Below are positions 23,374-35,405 of a stretch of 64,000 nt of DNA, in pieces; the first letter of the stretch is position 1, and the number at the start of each line of letters is the position of its first letter. The DNA is taken from the NCBI GenBank assembly GCA_946803715.1, contig CAMPET010000002.1, positions 918,161 through 982,160 of the forward strand, given 5' to 3'. The notes beneath the pieces were generated by a model. The model had not been told where the DNA came from, searched no databases, and saw nothing but the letters and a program-made list of their open reading frames with translations. The stretch comes from Beroe ovata (lineage: Eukaryota; Ctenophora; Nuda; Beroida; Beroidae). The position numbers and the translations under genes are program-made.

Positions 23374-24239
23374 CTCCTGGAATACAACATGTTAACTAAT
23401 AGTCATTTGAAAATAGTGAATTAGCTTAGAAGCTTCAATTACCAAAAGCTCCTAAAATGAGAAAATTCATTTGGAATTGAATTGAATTATTTCGACATGA
23501 ATCAACTCTAATATTCACTTAACAAATGAACAAAGAAGAAGTATTTCACTATTCATTTAGGATTTACTTAGGAATCATATAATGAATTCTAATTATTGAT
23601 TCACCAATCCAATATACATAATCAAATCCTAGCTGAAAGGCAGCTGTGGAATATCCTATTGAGTATCATTCAAGCATTGAGAATAAAAGAAATCATTTTG
23701 TGGGCAATGGTAGTTGGTACAATGTTTACTGCTCTGCTATCTGTGACTAGAAATTCAACTCCTGTGACTGATTGGTCTGTCCAGAAAGCCACAGTTTTTA
23801 ATTCAATTAGTTTACCAATGGCTCCTCAGCAAGCATGGTTTCTTCGCATGGTTTGTCAGTACAGATTGACAGATTTGTTCTTTCTACTTTCAAAATTGAA
23901 CATTTTCCAATTCAAGTTGTCTGAGATGATTCATTATTGCAATATAATATCAAGACACAACCCCCCACCATTTTGACAGAAAGGTCTGAAAGGGATTAAG
24001 GGATATCATATTATAGAGCCTTCTCTGATCCCTAGGTCGAGGGGCAAACTTGAACATTTTGATCCAGGAGTGGACAGACATGCCTGAAGGATGTTCACAG
24101 ACTGGCTTACACTCGCCCTACAGGCTGTTTTCTGCTTTGATTGTGTAGTATACCAACTGTTATTCACTGTATTGTTACCAGTGTAGCCCCTTGGCCGTTT
24201 GTAGTGGAATACTGAGTTAAAACGCTCAGCTGTTACTAA

Positions 24240-24450
24240 GTTGCATACAGTAAGTCCATGCTCAGTAGAAGGAAGTGAGTGCTAGTGATATACAGTGAGT
24301 ATAGGCTCAGTAGAAAGAAGCACAGTGAGTGCAAGCTATACACAGTCAGTATTCACTTAGAAGAAGGAAGCACGTTAAGTGCTTGTGATATACAGTGAGA
24401 ATACACCCAGTAGAGGGGAGCACAGTGAGTGCTAAATTGCATACAGTTAC
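24240..24450. repeat. ~55-bp minisatellite, about four diverged units
   Basis: Repeated units follow the pattern 'atacagtgagtat...cagtagaaggaagcacagtgagtgc', with point differences and small length changes. Confidence 0.75.
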
Positions 24451-24784
24451 TCATGTTTATATCAAGCCATGTGGTTTTACCTTTTGTTTCAAACTAGTGC
24501 TTAGTGAGCTCATTACACACTGCTGAAAAGTCACCTGATCTGATAATCACAACCATGATATACCATGTGACCTGCCAGGGGTATGCACACATACTGCAAA
24601 CCTAATCAGAGAAAATAGTGCATGTAAAACTTCAGACTTGCAGTCTGACAGGCATCAAGAATTGAACTAGTTGTGGCTAGACAGTGTGTTCAGATAACAC
24701 AAGAACGAAGAAAGAGTGTACAGATAACATTCGGCAAAGTTCAAGTGAATTATTCGGCAAGTTCAGGAGAATAATTTTATTATT

Positions 24785-24920
24785 TGTTGCCAGCTGGCGG
24801 CCAAGCTGACGCGAGTCGCGTCACTCGTCAGTCTGAGAATAATTTGCGGCGCGCGAGCAATGAAATTCCCGACAGGGCCGCAATCATGATCGACAGCCAA
24901 ATAATTTGCGGAGCGGCGCG
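24785..24920. repeat. CpG-rich dispersed repeat, copy 1
   Basis: It contains 'ccaagctgacgcgagt', 'tttgcggcgcgcg' and 'caatgaaattc..gacagggc'. The same series recurs at 56040-56140, with shorter relatives at 35915-35965 and 42255-42278. No coding function is seen. Confidence 0.7.
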
Positions 24921-25011
24921 CGCGTCACATTTTTGTTTTCGCGCGTTACAGACTAGACGATGCTATGAGACGTATTTTCAAGAGATGCGACTAGGAGATG
25001 TTTCTCGTGTA

Positions 25012-25840
25012 TGGCGGATCAGAAGGCTCACCCGGAATTTTATCTCTGAAAAATGGAATTTGACCCTTCTGCTCCGCACGTGGATCACAGGGCTCATCTT
25101 AGGTGAGCCTTCTGATCCACGTGGCGCTTCTCTGGGGTCAAGTCAAAATTCGGTGATCCTCCTGATCCACTTTAGGTGAATCAGGAGGGTCACTCAAATC
25201 CAATTTGACCTCAGGGAAGCGCAACGTGGATCAGAAGGGTCACCTATGATGAGCCCTGTGATCCACGTGTGGATCAGGAGGGTCACCCGGAAAAAGGGAA
25301 TTTGACCCTCCTGATCCATACACGTGGATCACCGAGTTCAAAATATCATCATTGTTAAATATCATGTCCAATGTCTAGGAGTTACCAGGTCACATTTGGG
25401 GACATATCCAACCATCATCCACGCCCAAATGTCGTGTCGTATGGAAGGCGCGAGAATTGTGACGAAAACGTGACATAGTATTTGCGGCCTGATATGACTC
25501 TGAATTTTACCTCTGAAAAATATAATTTGACCAAAGTTCATCTTAGGTGATCTTTCTAATCCACGTGGCGCTTCTCTGGGGTCAAGTCAAAATTCGATGA
25601 TCACTAAAATCCAATTTGACCCCAGGGAAGCGCAACGTGGATCAGAAGGGTCACCTAAGGTGAACTCGGTGATCCACGTGTATGGATCAGAAGGGTCACC
25701 GAATTTTGACTTGACCCCAGAGAAGCGCCACGTGGATCAGAAGGCTCACCTAAGATGAACCCTGTGATCCACGTGCGGATCAGAAGGGTCGAATTATATT
25801 TTTCAGTGATAAAATTCCGGATGAGCCTTCTGATCCGCCA
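25012..25840. mobile_element. 829-bp foldback element with ~150-bp terminal inverted repeats
   Basis: The left end TGGCGGATCAGAAGGCTCAC is matched as reverse complement at the right end, and similarity continues inward for about 150 bp on each side. TA dinucleotides flank both ends (25010-25011, 25841-25842), as with Tc1/mariner-like non-autonomous elements. The interior holds several more direct and inverted copies of a GTGGATCAGAAGGGTCACC unit. No transposase frame is present. The right end is also present just after the contig join at 28423. Confidence 0.75.
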
Positions 25841-26737
25841 TACTGAACTGACTGTTCGTTGTTAAAGAGGATGTCTAAGAGTTATAAGGACAAATTTCGG
25901 GACGTATTCAACCATCTCCCACGCCCAAATGTCGTGTCGCATGGAAGGCGCGAAAGGTGTGACGAAAACGTGACATGGGGTTAGCCGTAGCGGTCTGTCT
26001 TGACTAGGAAATGACTGTTTGGGTGTGGCAAATGGTTGGATATGTCCCCAAATGTGACCTGGTACCTCCTAGACATGGTATTCATCAACTAACAGTGATT
26101 TCCGAGTCCTATCAGGTCGCAAATCCCATGTCACGTTTCGTCACACTTTTGTCGCATGTTACGAAAAACATCAAATCAGCTTATCAATTATTTTGCTATT
26201 TCGTGAATAACTATACGCCATTTTCGTCATGGCATCTACATTCTACACACCCTCGAAATACCAAAAGCTACAAACCAAGACTGATCTACACAATCCTGAT
26301 GTCTTAAATTCCGCTGACCTTGCTATACCTATACAACTTCTGTATGTCTTTCAAAATGTGAGTGTTGGACAGTTGTGCGTGCATCTACTTCCAACAAGGT
26401 GATGATAGACACTGTCAGACAGGCAGGCGCCCAGACAGTTGAACTATAGAAAGAGTCTCAAACTCGCTTAATATTGTCAATTGACGTCACACTAATAGAT
26501 TGCTTATTATTCACTGAAGAAAAATAACAAGGTGATGCCACTTTTTTGGTAAACGACCAAAACACAAAAGATGTGTCATTGAAGCAATAATATCTTTTCG
26601 AACGATGAATGCTTTTATGAAAAGTTTTCATCGCTATCACCAATATAAAAGCATCTGAATCGAGAGGAACGGGCTTACAATTGAAATAGCTGTGACTGTG
26701 TGTAGTGAACAGTAGCGTGTCTTCCCTAGTAGCCGTG

Positions 26738-28421
26738 ATGAGAAACTTCCATCTCATTGGACTCATGATTCTTTACCTTGGATCAGAAGCTCAAGGTCGA
26801 TCATCAGACAACAGTAAGTCTCTGTTCCGCAGATTACATTACAATATAGGTAGTCTACAATATAAGATTCGGCAATAGTGATTTTTGAGGTTAGATATAC
26901 GACGATAACGACATTGAGTATTGATATGAGCATGTTTTATAATGTAAACTTCAGCTGAAGCATACTGACCAAATAATTACATGAAAATTCCGTAGCTAGC
27001 GAACGTAATTCGAAGTTACTCGACAGCGACCGAATCTTAAAGCTAATCGCCCTCTTTCTCAAGGTCCAATTTGTGAACTCAAAGAGTACAATGGGTTCAT
27101 AAAATACGTCTGCCACGACGGGATAAGTGATGAAGTCTTTTTCAAGTGTTTTAATTCGGAGATATACTACGACTTTCCATGGACCGACTACATTACACGA
27201 CTTCATTATGATAATCTTTGTCCAAACGACCCATACTTTTACCAAGCATGTGGGACTCCAAATATCAAAAGCAGTGATAGGTTAAAAGCAGCGGGATCAA
27301 AAGCTTTCTGTGGAGACTTTTTCTGCGAATACGTTCGAGAGGTGGGTGCACGTGCTACCGATGTAAGCTGGTTATATCTTTTCTCGAGCAGCATCTCATC
27401 GGATAATCGAATCTGCGATGGTCGTCATAACTGTGTTAATACTTTCATTGATGAGGAACATTGTGACGTAAACTATAGATTCACCATGCTGCCCTCTGGT
27501 AAAATAATTGCAAAGAACTTGGTTTGTAATCTGAAATGTGATTTCACGAATTGTGAAGATGAGTGGAAGTGTAATGGTGTGAGATATGGTCTGCACTGCG
27601 AGTCGAACAAATATAGAGAGTCTGGAGAAATCGTATATATTACCCCAACAGCCAGTTGTGATCGTGACAAAAATTGCATCGATGGAAAAGATGAGAAGAA
27701 AATATGTAAAGTTACTAAATCAGATAAAGAAAATCAAAAGTGCATGAAGATTAATCTTGACAAAGGTGTTGCGCCATTCAAAATGTTTCTCACTGATAAT
27801 ATGAGATGTTTTCCAATGTTCGCTTCGTGTCGCAATTATGTAGACCAAACCAACTGTACAGACAGTCAAAAAATTGGAATACGTTGTCATGTAAACGGCT
27901 ATCCCTCAACAGTATCAATATTTGTGATGTGCCAAAGAATGCCTCGACTATGTGATGACAACATAGAAAACAAGTGCGAGAAAATCACAGGAAGCTGCTC
28001 CGTACACAAACACAAGATGTGTGATGGTACACAAGATTGTGAGGATAAAAGTGATGAGGATCTTCAAATTTGCCTCCAGGCCACAAAGCAGACTTGTGAG
28101 AGACGAGGCAGGTTAAACGAGCAGTTGTCAATACCCTTGTCATGGCTGAAGGACGGTGTCACAGACTGTATGGATGGGATAGATGAGGACGGTTCATTAT
28201 GGCCAACTTGTGGATATGGACCTACACGGAGATTCATCCTTGAAGATAGTGAATGTAGGGATGTTTTTCTCTGTAGGGGTGAAGAGTCAGTCTATGTGGA
28301 AATGGATCTGCTCTGTGATGGAGTAGAGAGCTGTGGCCTCGAAAACAATGTCTGTTCTGTATCTAGAAAGTTTCCTGACATCTACACAGATTTGCAAGAT
28401 ACCGTACAACTGATAAGTGGC
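26738..28421 (+). CDS. LDLa-repeat GPCR, first (partial) copy, ends at contig join
   Basis: Exon 1 is 26738-26813 (signal peptide MRNFHLIGLMILYLGSEAQG) and exon 2 starts at 27064 after 'ttctcaag'. This copy has the same LDLa ectodomain as the one at 29387-32459 but breaks off at the N at 28422, before the transmembrane domain. The repeated block (25774-28421 versus 28423-31076) includes promoter, intron and part of the upstream foldback element. It differs only by scattered substitutions and a few short indels (net 6 bp). It is best read as the other haplotype of the same gene, not a second gene. Confidence 0.8.
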
Positions 28422-28422
28422 N
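28422..28422. other. Contig join (single N) within 2.65-kb repeated block
   Basis: The 2,648 bp before this N are repeated almost exactly in the 2,654 bp after it. Confidence 0.9.
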
Positions 28423-29386
28423 TGCGGATCAGAAGGGTCGAATTATATTTTTCAGTGATAAAATTCCGGATGAGCCTTCTGATCCGCCATACTGAACTGA
28501 CTGTTCGTTGTTAAAGAGGATGTCTAAGAGTTATAAGGACAAATTTCGGGACGTATTCAACCATCTCCCACGCCCAAATGTCGTGTCGCATGGAAGGCGC
28601 GAAAGGTGTGACGAAAACGTGACATGGGGTTAGCCGTAGCGGTCTGTCTTGACTAGGAAATGACTGTTTGGGTGTGGCGAATGGTTGGATATGTCCCCAA
28701 ATGTGACCTGGTACCTCCTAGACATGGTATTCATCAACTAACAGTGATTTCCGAGTCCTATCAGGTCGCAAATCCCATGTCACGTTTCGTCACACTTTCG
28801 TCGCATGTTACGAAAAACATCAAATCAGCTTATCAATTATTTTGCTATTTCGTGAATAACTATACGCCATTTTCGTCATGGCATCTACATTCTACACACC
28901 CTCGAAATACCAAAAGCTACAAACCAAGACTGATCTACACAATCCTGATGTCTTAAATTCCGCTGACCTTGCTATACCTATACAACTTCTGTATGTCTTT
29001 CAAAATGTGAGTGTTGGACAGTTGTGCGTGCATCTACTTCCAACAAGGTGATGATAGACACTGTCAGACAGGCAGGCGCCCAGACAGTTGAACTATAGAA
29101 AGAGTCTCAAACTCGCTTAATATTGTCAATTGACGTCACACTAATAGATTGCTTATTATTCACTGAAGAAAAATAACAAGGTGATGCCACTTTTTTGGTA
29201 AACGACCAAAACACAAAAGATGTGTCATTGAAGCAATAATATCTTTTCGAACGATGAATGCTTTTATGAAAAGTTTTCATCGCTATCACCAATATAAAAG
29301 CATCTGAATCGAGAGGAACGGGCTTACAATTGAAATAGCTGTGACTGTGTGTAGTGAACAGTAGCGTGTCTTCCCTAGTAGCCGTG

Positions 29387-32300
29387 ATGAGAAACTTCCA
29401 TCTCATTGGACTCATGATTCTTTACCTTGGATCAGAAGCTCAAGGTCGATCATCAGACAACAGTAAGTCTCTGTTCCGCAGATTACATTACAATATAGGT
29501 AGTCTACAATATAACTATAAGATTCGGCAATAGTGATTTTTGAGGTAAGATATACGACGATAACGACATTGAGTATTGATATGAGCATGTTTTATAATGT
29601 AAACTTCAGCTGAAACATACTGATCAAATAATTACATGAAAATTCCGTAGCTAGCGAACGTAATTCGGAGTTACTCGCCAGCGACCGAATCTTAAAGCTA
29701 ATCACCCTCTTTCTCAAGGTCCAATTTGTGAACTCAAAGAGTACAATGGGTTCATAAAATACGTCTGCCACGACGGGATAAGTGATGAAGTCTTTTTCAA
29801 GTGTTTTAATTCGGAGATATACTACGACTTTCCATGGACCGACTACATTACACGACTTCATTATGATAATCTTTGTCCAAACGACCCATACTTTTACCAA
29901 GCATGTGGGACTCCAAATATCAAAAGCAGTGATAGGTTAAAAGCAGCGGGATCAAAAGCTTTCTGTGGAGACTTTTTCTGCGAATACGTTCGAGAGGTGG
30001 GTGCACGTGCTACCGATGTAAGCTGGTTATATCTTTTCTCGAGCAGCATCTCATCGGATAATCGAATCTGCGATGGTCGTCATAACTGTGTTAATACTTT
30101 CATTGATGAGGAACATTGTGACGTAAACTATAGATTCACCATGCTGCCCTCTGGTAAAATAATTGCAAAGAACTTGGTTTGTAATCTGAAATGTGATTTC
30201 ACGAATTGTGAAGATGAGTGGAAGTGTAATGGTGTGAGATATGGTCTGCACTGCGAGTCGAACAAATATAGAGAGTCTGGAGAAATCGTATATATTACCC
30301 CAACAGCCAGTTGTGATCGTGACAAAAATTGCATCGATGGAAAAGATGAGAAGAAAATATGTAAAGTTACTAAATCAGATAAAGAAAATCAAAAGTGCAT
30401 GAAGATTAATCTTGACAAAGGTGTTGCGCCATTCAAAATGTTTCTCACTGATAATATGAGATGTTTTCCAATGTTCGCTTCGTGTCGCAATTATGTAGAC
30501 CAAACCAACTGTACAGACAGTCAAAAAATTGGAATACGTTGTCATGTAAACGGCTATCCCTCAACAGTATCAATATTTGTGATGTGCCAAAGAATGCCTC
30601 GACTATGTGATGACAACATAGAAAACAAGTGCGAGAAAATCACAGGAAGCTGCTCCGTACACAAACACAAGATGTGTGATGGTACACAAGATTGTGAGGA
30701 TAAAAGTGATGAGGATCTTCAAATTTGCCTCCAGGCCACAAAGCAGACTTGTGAGAGACGAGGCAGGTTAAACGAGCAGTTGTCAATACCCTTGTCATGG
30801 CTGAAGGACGGTGTCACAGACTGTATGGATGGGATAGATGAGGACGGTTCATTATGGCCAACTTGTGGATATGGACCTACACGGAGATTCATCCTTGAAG
30901 ATAGTGAATGTAGGGATGTTTTTCTCTGTAGGGGTGAAGAGTCAGTCTATGTGGAAATGGATCTGCTCTGTGATGGAGTAGAGAGCTGTGGCCTCGAAAA
31001 CAATGTCTGTTCTGTATCTAGAAAGTTTCCTGACATCTACACAGATTTGCAAGATACCGTACAACTGATAAGTGGCCATCGGATGGATTGGGTTCACCAC
31101 ATGTCCTTTTGTGTCAAAGGAATGTCAAACTTGAAAGATCTCATGAAAAACCTTTGTTTGACCCAGCGCTTTAGGTTCCCTGATCACTTTGTTCTTGGAC
31201 TTGAACAGGTTCGTGAATTGTTTGTCTTGCCACACGTTCCTAGCACATGTGATCATGTCTATGGAGAGAACTATGTTTTCAGGAGCTGTAACAATGCATG
31301 CTCTGATTCGATTTGCCCACTTGCAGTGATACCTACAGAATACTCCTGTCCACTACAATTTCCTCTCAGAGTGAAAACTTATGCCAAAAGCCCTAAGGTA
31401 AGTGATCAGCCTTATTTGGCCATACTCTTAAAATCACGTGGACTATTTACAAATCGAATATTTGTCTGCAACAATAATCTGAAGTGTTTACCATATACGA
31501 AAGTGTGCGATTTGGTGGATGATTGTGGTGACAGTTCAGATGAGGCAAACTGCACTAACCATTTCAAGTGTGCAAAATCAGCGCATTATATCTCAAAAAC
31601 ACAGAAATGTGACTCAGTATTCCACTGCTTGGATCTATCAGATGAATGCAATAATGAATGCTCCCGAGAACTTCTTGATGATACTGTAATTAAGACAGCT
31701 GCCTGGATTTTGGGCTGCATAGCTGTTATATGCAATTTATTCACCCTTGTCAGAAATACCAGTACTATGATCAAATCTAAAAACATCCGCTCATTGACCA
31801 ACAAAGTTCTAGTTTTGCTCATCAACTTAGGTGATCTTATGATTGGTATTTATCTCTTATCCTTAGCTTTAACGGACATCACATTCAAAGACAACTATTG
31901 CTCAAAGCAAACAGAATGGCTGACAGATCCTAAATGCACAGCTTTAGGAATAGTCAATACCTTTGGATCGCAGTTGTCTCTAATATCCATGACAACGCTA
32001 AGCAGTATTAGAGCACGGTCAGTTTCGAAGACTCTTACCAATGCTTCCCCTGGACTGAGCAAAAAGAGCGTAGCCATACTGATATTGATAGTGTTTTGCA
32101 TTTCATTGGGGTCGATTGCTTTGGCTATTGTACCCCTGATTCCTACTCTAGAAGAGTTCTTTGTCAATGGACTTCACCACGATCCTGAAGTTAGAGTTTT
32201 CATCGGATTCCTCGATAAGAATGAACACGTAGATGTTCTTTCAAGGTACTATGGTCGTATGCAGAGGAAGACCTTAAAATGGAAGTTTATATCCAGAATG

Positions 32301-32459
32301 GTACATGACATGTTCTCAAAGGATTACGGAGTTTTAAAGACGAAAAAGCTAGAGTTTTACGGCAATGATGCATCTTGTATGTTCAAGTACTTTGTCACTT
32401 CATCAGATCCTCAGAGACAGTTTGTGTGGAGTGTTTTAGGACTTAATTTTGTCTGTTTT
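29387..32459 (+). CDS. LDLa-repeat, relaxin-receptor-like 7TM receptor, 3' end missing
   Basis: Exon 1 is 29387-29462 (signal peptide) and exon 2 runs 29719-32459, up to the N. The ectodomain has about seven LDLa-type cassettes with the CDG..DC..DG.DE pattern, for example CDGTQDCEDKSDED and CDLVDDCGDSSDEANC. There are no leucine-rich repeats. The 7TM part is rhodopsin-like. TM1 is at AAWILGCIAVICNLFTLV. TM2 has INLGDLMIGIYLL, characteristic of LGR/relaxin-type receptors. TM3 ends in SIRAR where an ERW/DRY-type motif is usual. TM4 is VAILILIVFCISLG and TM5 starts near FVWSVLGLNFVCF. TM6-7 and the tail are lost at the contig join. The ligand is unknown; a direct peptide-hormone role is inference. 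Confidence 0.85.
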
Positions 32460-32460
32460 N
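32460..32460. other. Contig join (single N) truncating the GPCR
   Basis: The GPCR frame is interrupted in TM5. The next contig (32461-34999) appears to be wholly LINE-derived. Confidence 0.8.
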
Positions 32461-32723
32461 AAATAAATAAAACTTTTTGCCTTCAGGCAACTCTGTTCTG
32501 ACACTTCACTCTTCATAAATTTAATTCATTGAATTATGTACCCATACAGGGTACTCCCCACGAAACAAAAGGTCTTCAGTTAAGTTCCATTGTTTCTAGA
32601 AACTATGCAATATAAACAATGACCAAATAACAACAGAAACTTCTATAATAATAGCAATAATTGCCTAATTAAAAACGTAAACAGATTAAAAATAAATAAT
32701 TTAAGTTAAAAACAACTGTAATG

Positions 32724-34999
32724 TTAGTGTGTTGAAGTATTTATACCCTTCTTTTTTGCAACAAAAGGGTTATCTAACAGATAATTGTTGAACTTTTCTT
32801 TACGCTCCAAGTAATTGGGGTTACCCTCTATTTTTCTGATGATCAAATTCGACACATTCCAATAATTCTCAATTGAGCTGTTTGAAATTGACTCCTTCTT
32901 GAATAATTCTAAGTTAATTTTGAAAGATATTACACTCTCTGAAGATTTAACATAGCCTGGTAACCTGTTCCAATAATTTTTAATCCTATCAGGGAGAAAG
33001 TATTGTCTTAATTTACAAATGTCATTATCAGCATTAACTTTAACTCTACTAATAATATTACACCCAGACCGACCCAAGTTGAAAACATCTTTAGCATAGT
33101 TGACTTTCCCAGAAACAATCTTAAATGCTTCAATAAGGTCACCACGTATTCTTCTTTCTCCTAAGGTAGTCAAATTCATCATTTCCAATCTTTTGCTATA
33201 AGGTAAAAGTCCTATATCGTCTGCTAACCTTGTAAATCTTCTTTGAATAGATTCTAATTCTAAAATTGTACCCCAGTTTCCATGACTTATTTCTGGGTTC
33301 CATACTTGCACACAATACTCCAGTTTAGGACGTATTATGGTCTTATAAATTCGTGACAATATCCTATAGTCTCTGTTAATCAAATTTCTTGAAATCCAAC
33401 CAATACTCCTATTTGCTTCCTTGATACACGACTTAACATTCGAATTCCACCCTAGCTCCTCGCTAACAATAACACCCAAATCTTTCTCAAATCGTACCTC
33501 TTTCATTAACATACCGTCCAAAAAATATTTGTTTAGAGGATTATCATTAAAAGACAGATGCATCACATGACATTTATCAGTATTGAATTTTAGAAGCCAA
33601 AGATCTTCCCATTTCTCTAACAATTTCAAATCGTCATTAACTACATCTTTATTCCTTGCATTAGCTATTAGCTTTAAGTCATCTGCAAATAATTTTGTGA
33701 CATTATGTATTCCATCTGGAAGATCATTGATGAACAACAAAAAAAGCAAGGGTCCTAGAACAGAGCCTTGCGGAACACCAGAGAGGACTGGCCTACTAGA
33801 GGAGTAGCAGCCTCGAACACTTGTTCTCATAGTTCTTCCAGACAGAAAATCTTGAATTATTTCAAGAATGTGACTGTCAAATCCATACTTTTCCAATTTG
33901 GTGAGCAATCTATAATGTGGCACTGAATCGAAAGCCTTCCAAAAGTCAAAGTAAAAGATATCAACTGGAAAGCCATTCTCGAGTAAATTAAGAATAGTGT
34001 CCATTGTTTCTAACAGATTGGAAAAGCATGATTTACCTTCTATAAACCCATGTTGGCTAGCATTGATCTTCCCATCAACAACTTTTAGAATATGTTTTCT
34101 TAAAATCCTCTCATAAACCTTACACAAAATACATGTCAAAGACACAGGTCTATAGTTAAGAGGGTCTAGTTTAGAATCCTTTTTATGCAATGCTACTACA
34201 TTAGCGGTCTTCCACAAACTAGGAATCTTCCTTTGTTCAATACATAAAGTAAACAAAAAACTAATGCATTTAACGAAATCAGGATTATCAGCTAACGATT
34301 TCAACAATTTTGGGTGTATGTTGTCTGGTCCCATGGATTTAAAAGTGTTCAAATTCTTCAATTCTTTCTGTATTTCACTCTCACTCATGGTCAATTCATA
34401 CTTTTCAACTCTATCTTGTGAACCATAACATTCCTGAGGAAGAGGTCCAAGAGGCTCTTGCACAAAAACAGAAGCGAAAGCGTCTGCAAAGCATTCTGCA
34501 GTCTCAAAGTCAGTGGTTGTTAAAGAGCCTAGCTGATTATCCCTCCTCAAAGATGTTACAATTGACTTCACTTTGCGTTGGCTACGAAGATATGAGTAAA
34601 ACGCTTTAGAATTATGCTTCAAGTCATGAGTAATTACCTTTTCATACTCCAATTTTGCCTTTGTCTGCACTTTGTCAAAACAGTTACTTTTATATAGCGC
34701 CAAATTCAAGTTAACTATAGAAGGAAAGTCATCAAAAATATTCCAAGCTTTGGATTTTGCTTTCAAAGCCCTTTTTACCGATGAGTTAATCCATGGCATG
34801 TTGTAATCTTGATGAGTACCTGCCTTAGCAGGTTGAGCTTGAGGAACTAGCTTACTTATACTCAACAACTTGCCATGAATTTCTTCCCACACATTGTCAA
34901 TAGATGTAGAACCTTCCTTGCACTCCCAATCAATATCATAAGACAATCCAAGAAGTTCATCTGATTTAATCTTATTCCACTTCCTTTTAAAATCATCTA
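32724..34999 (-). mobile_element. Non-LTR retrotransposon ORF2, CR1/Jockey-like reverse transcriptase, 5' truncated
   Basis: About 758 codons are open on the minus strand from the N at 35000 to the stop at 32724, with no frameshift. Reverse transcriptase motifs are intact: LNYRPVSLTCILCKVYERIL, QHGFIEGKSCFSNL, motif A YFDFWKAFDSVPH, GVPQGSVLGPLLFLLFIN, and motif C FADDLKLI. The C-terminal region has RPKLEYCVQVWNP and the basic/aromatic tail typical of CR1/Jockey elements. The N-terminal apurinic endonuclease domain is missing, because the contig ends or the copy is truncated. The 3' part continues to about 32470 and ends in A/T-rich ATTTATTT-like sequence. Intact motifs suggest recent activity. 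Confidence 0.93.
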
Positions 35000-35000
35000 N
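35000..35000. other. Contig join (single N) at the 5' side of the LINE
   Basis: The reverse transcriptase frame changes to unrelated sequence exactly at this N. Confidence 0.8.
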
Positions 35001-35183
35001 GGCAGGCGCGTCGCAAGTACCGTCATGCGCGGATTCAAACGAGGCAGAATAGCACGAGCCGCCTAAGAAAATGGATGTGTAATTTTTTACCGTCGCGTCC
35101 GTGTCGCGGTCGGCGCCACTCAATTGTAATTCCGCCCAACAAATAGCTATATAAATCCGCGTCAACAATTGCGATGCGTAGGT

Positions 35184-35395
35184 TTGTAGGATTTTACCCT
35201 ACCGTCGGTGCGCGCGATTTTCTTGTAGGATTTCACCCTACCCTTGCTGGCGGGATTTTATCCCTGGCGGGATTTTATCCCGGGGCGGATTGAAAATCGC
35301 GCGCACCGACGGTAGGGTAAAATCCTACAAGCGATTTTCAATCATCAATCCGCCCCGATAAAATCCCGCCATCAAGGGTAGGGTGAAATCCTACA
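35184..35395. mobile_element. 212-bp interlocked foldback element with ~10-bp target duplication
   Basis: The order of inverted segments is A-B-A'-B'. A (35184-35222, TTGTAGGATTTTACCCTACC then GTCGGTGCGCGCG) pairs with A' (about 35293-35331). B (about 35223-35277, TTGTAGGATTTCACCCTACC) pairs with B' (about 35355-35395). The element is flanked by ATGCGTAGGT (35174-35183) and ATGCGTAAGT (35396-35405), 9 of 10 identical. This is compatible with a Mutator-like or similar transposon making a 9-10-bp duplication. Confidence 0.75.
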
Positions 35396-35405
35396 ATGCG
35401 TAAGT

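Larger units (their letters stand above)
23374..26737. other. Intergenic region with repeats
   Basis: No gene is supported between DDOST and the GPCR. A weak 126-codon frame at 23596-23976 lacks a good start and homology. The stretch contains the 24240-24450 minisatellite, a CpG-rich dispersed repeat at 24785-24920, and the foldback element at 25012-25840. The GPCR promoter should lie in the last few hundred bases before 26738. Confidence 0.6.

Noticed and set aside
23596-23976. 126-codon plus-strand frame upstream of DDOST
   Set aside because: It begins with TTG, has no family resemblance and no splice or promoter support; its later part has one hydrophobic run only.
24784-25179. 131-codon frame
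   Set aside because: It is composed of the CpG-rich dispersed repeat and the end of the foldback element.
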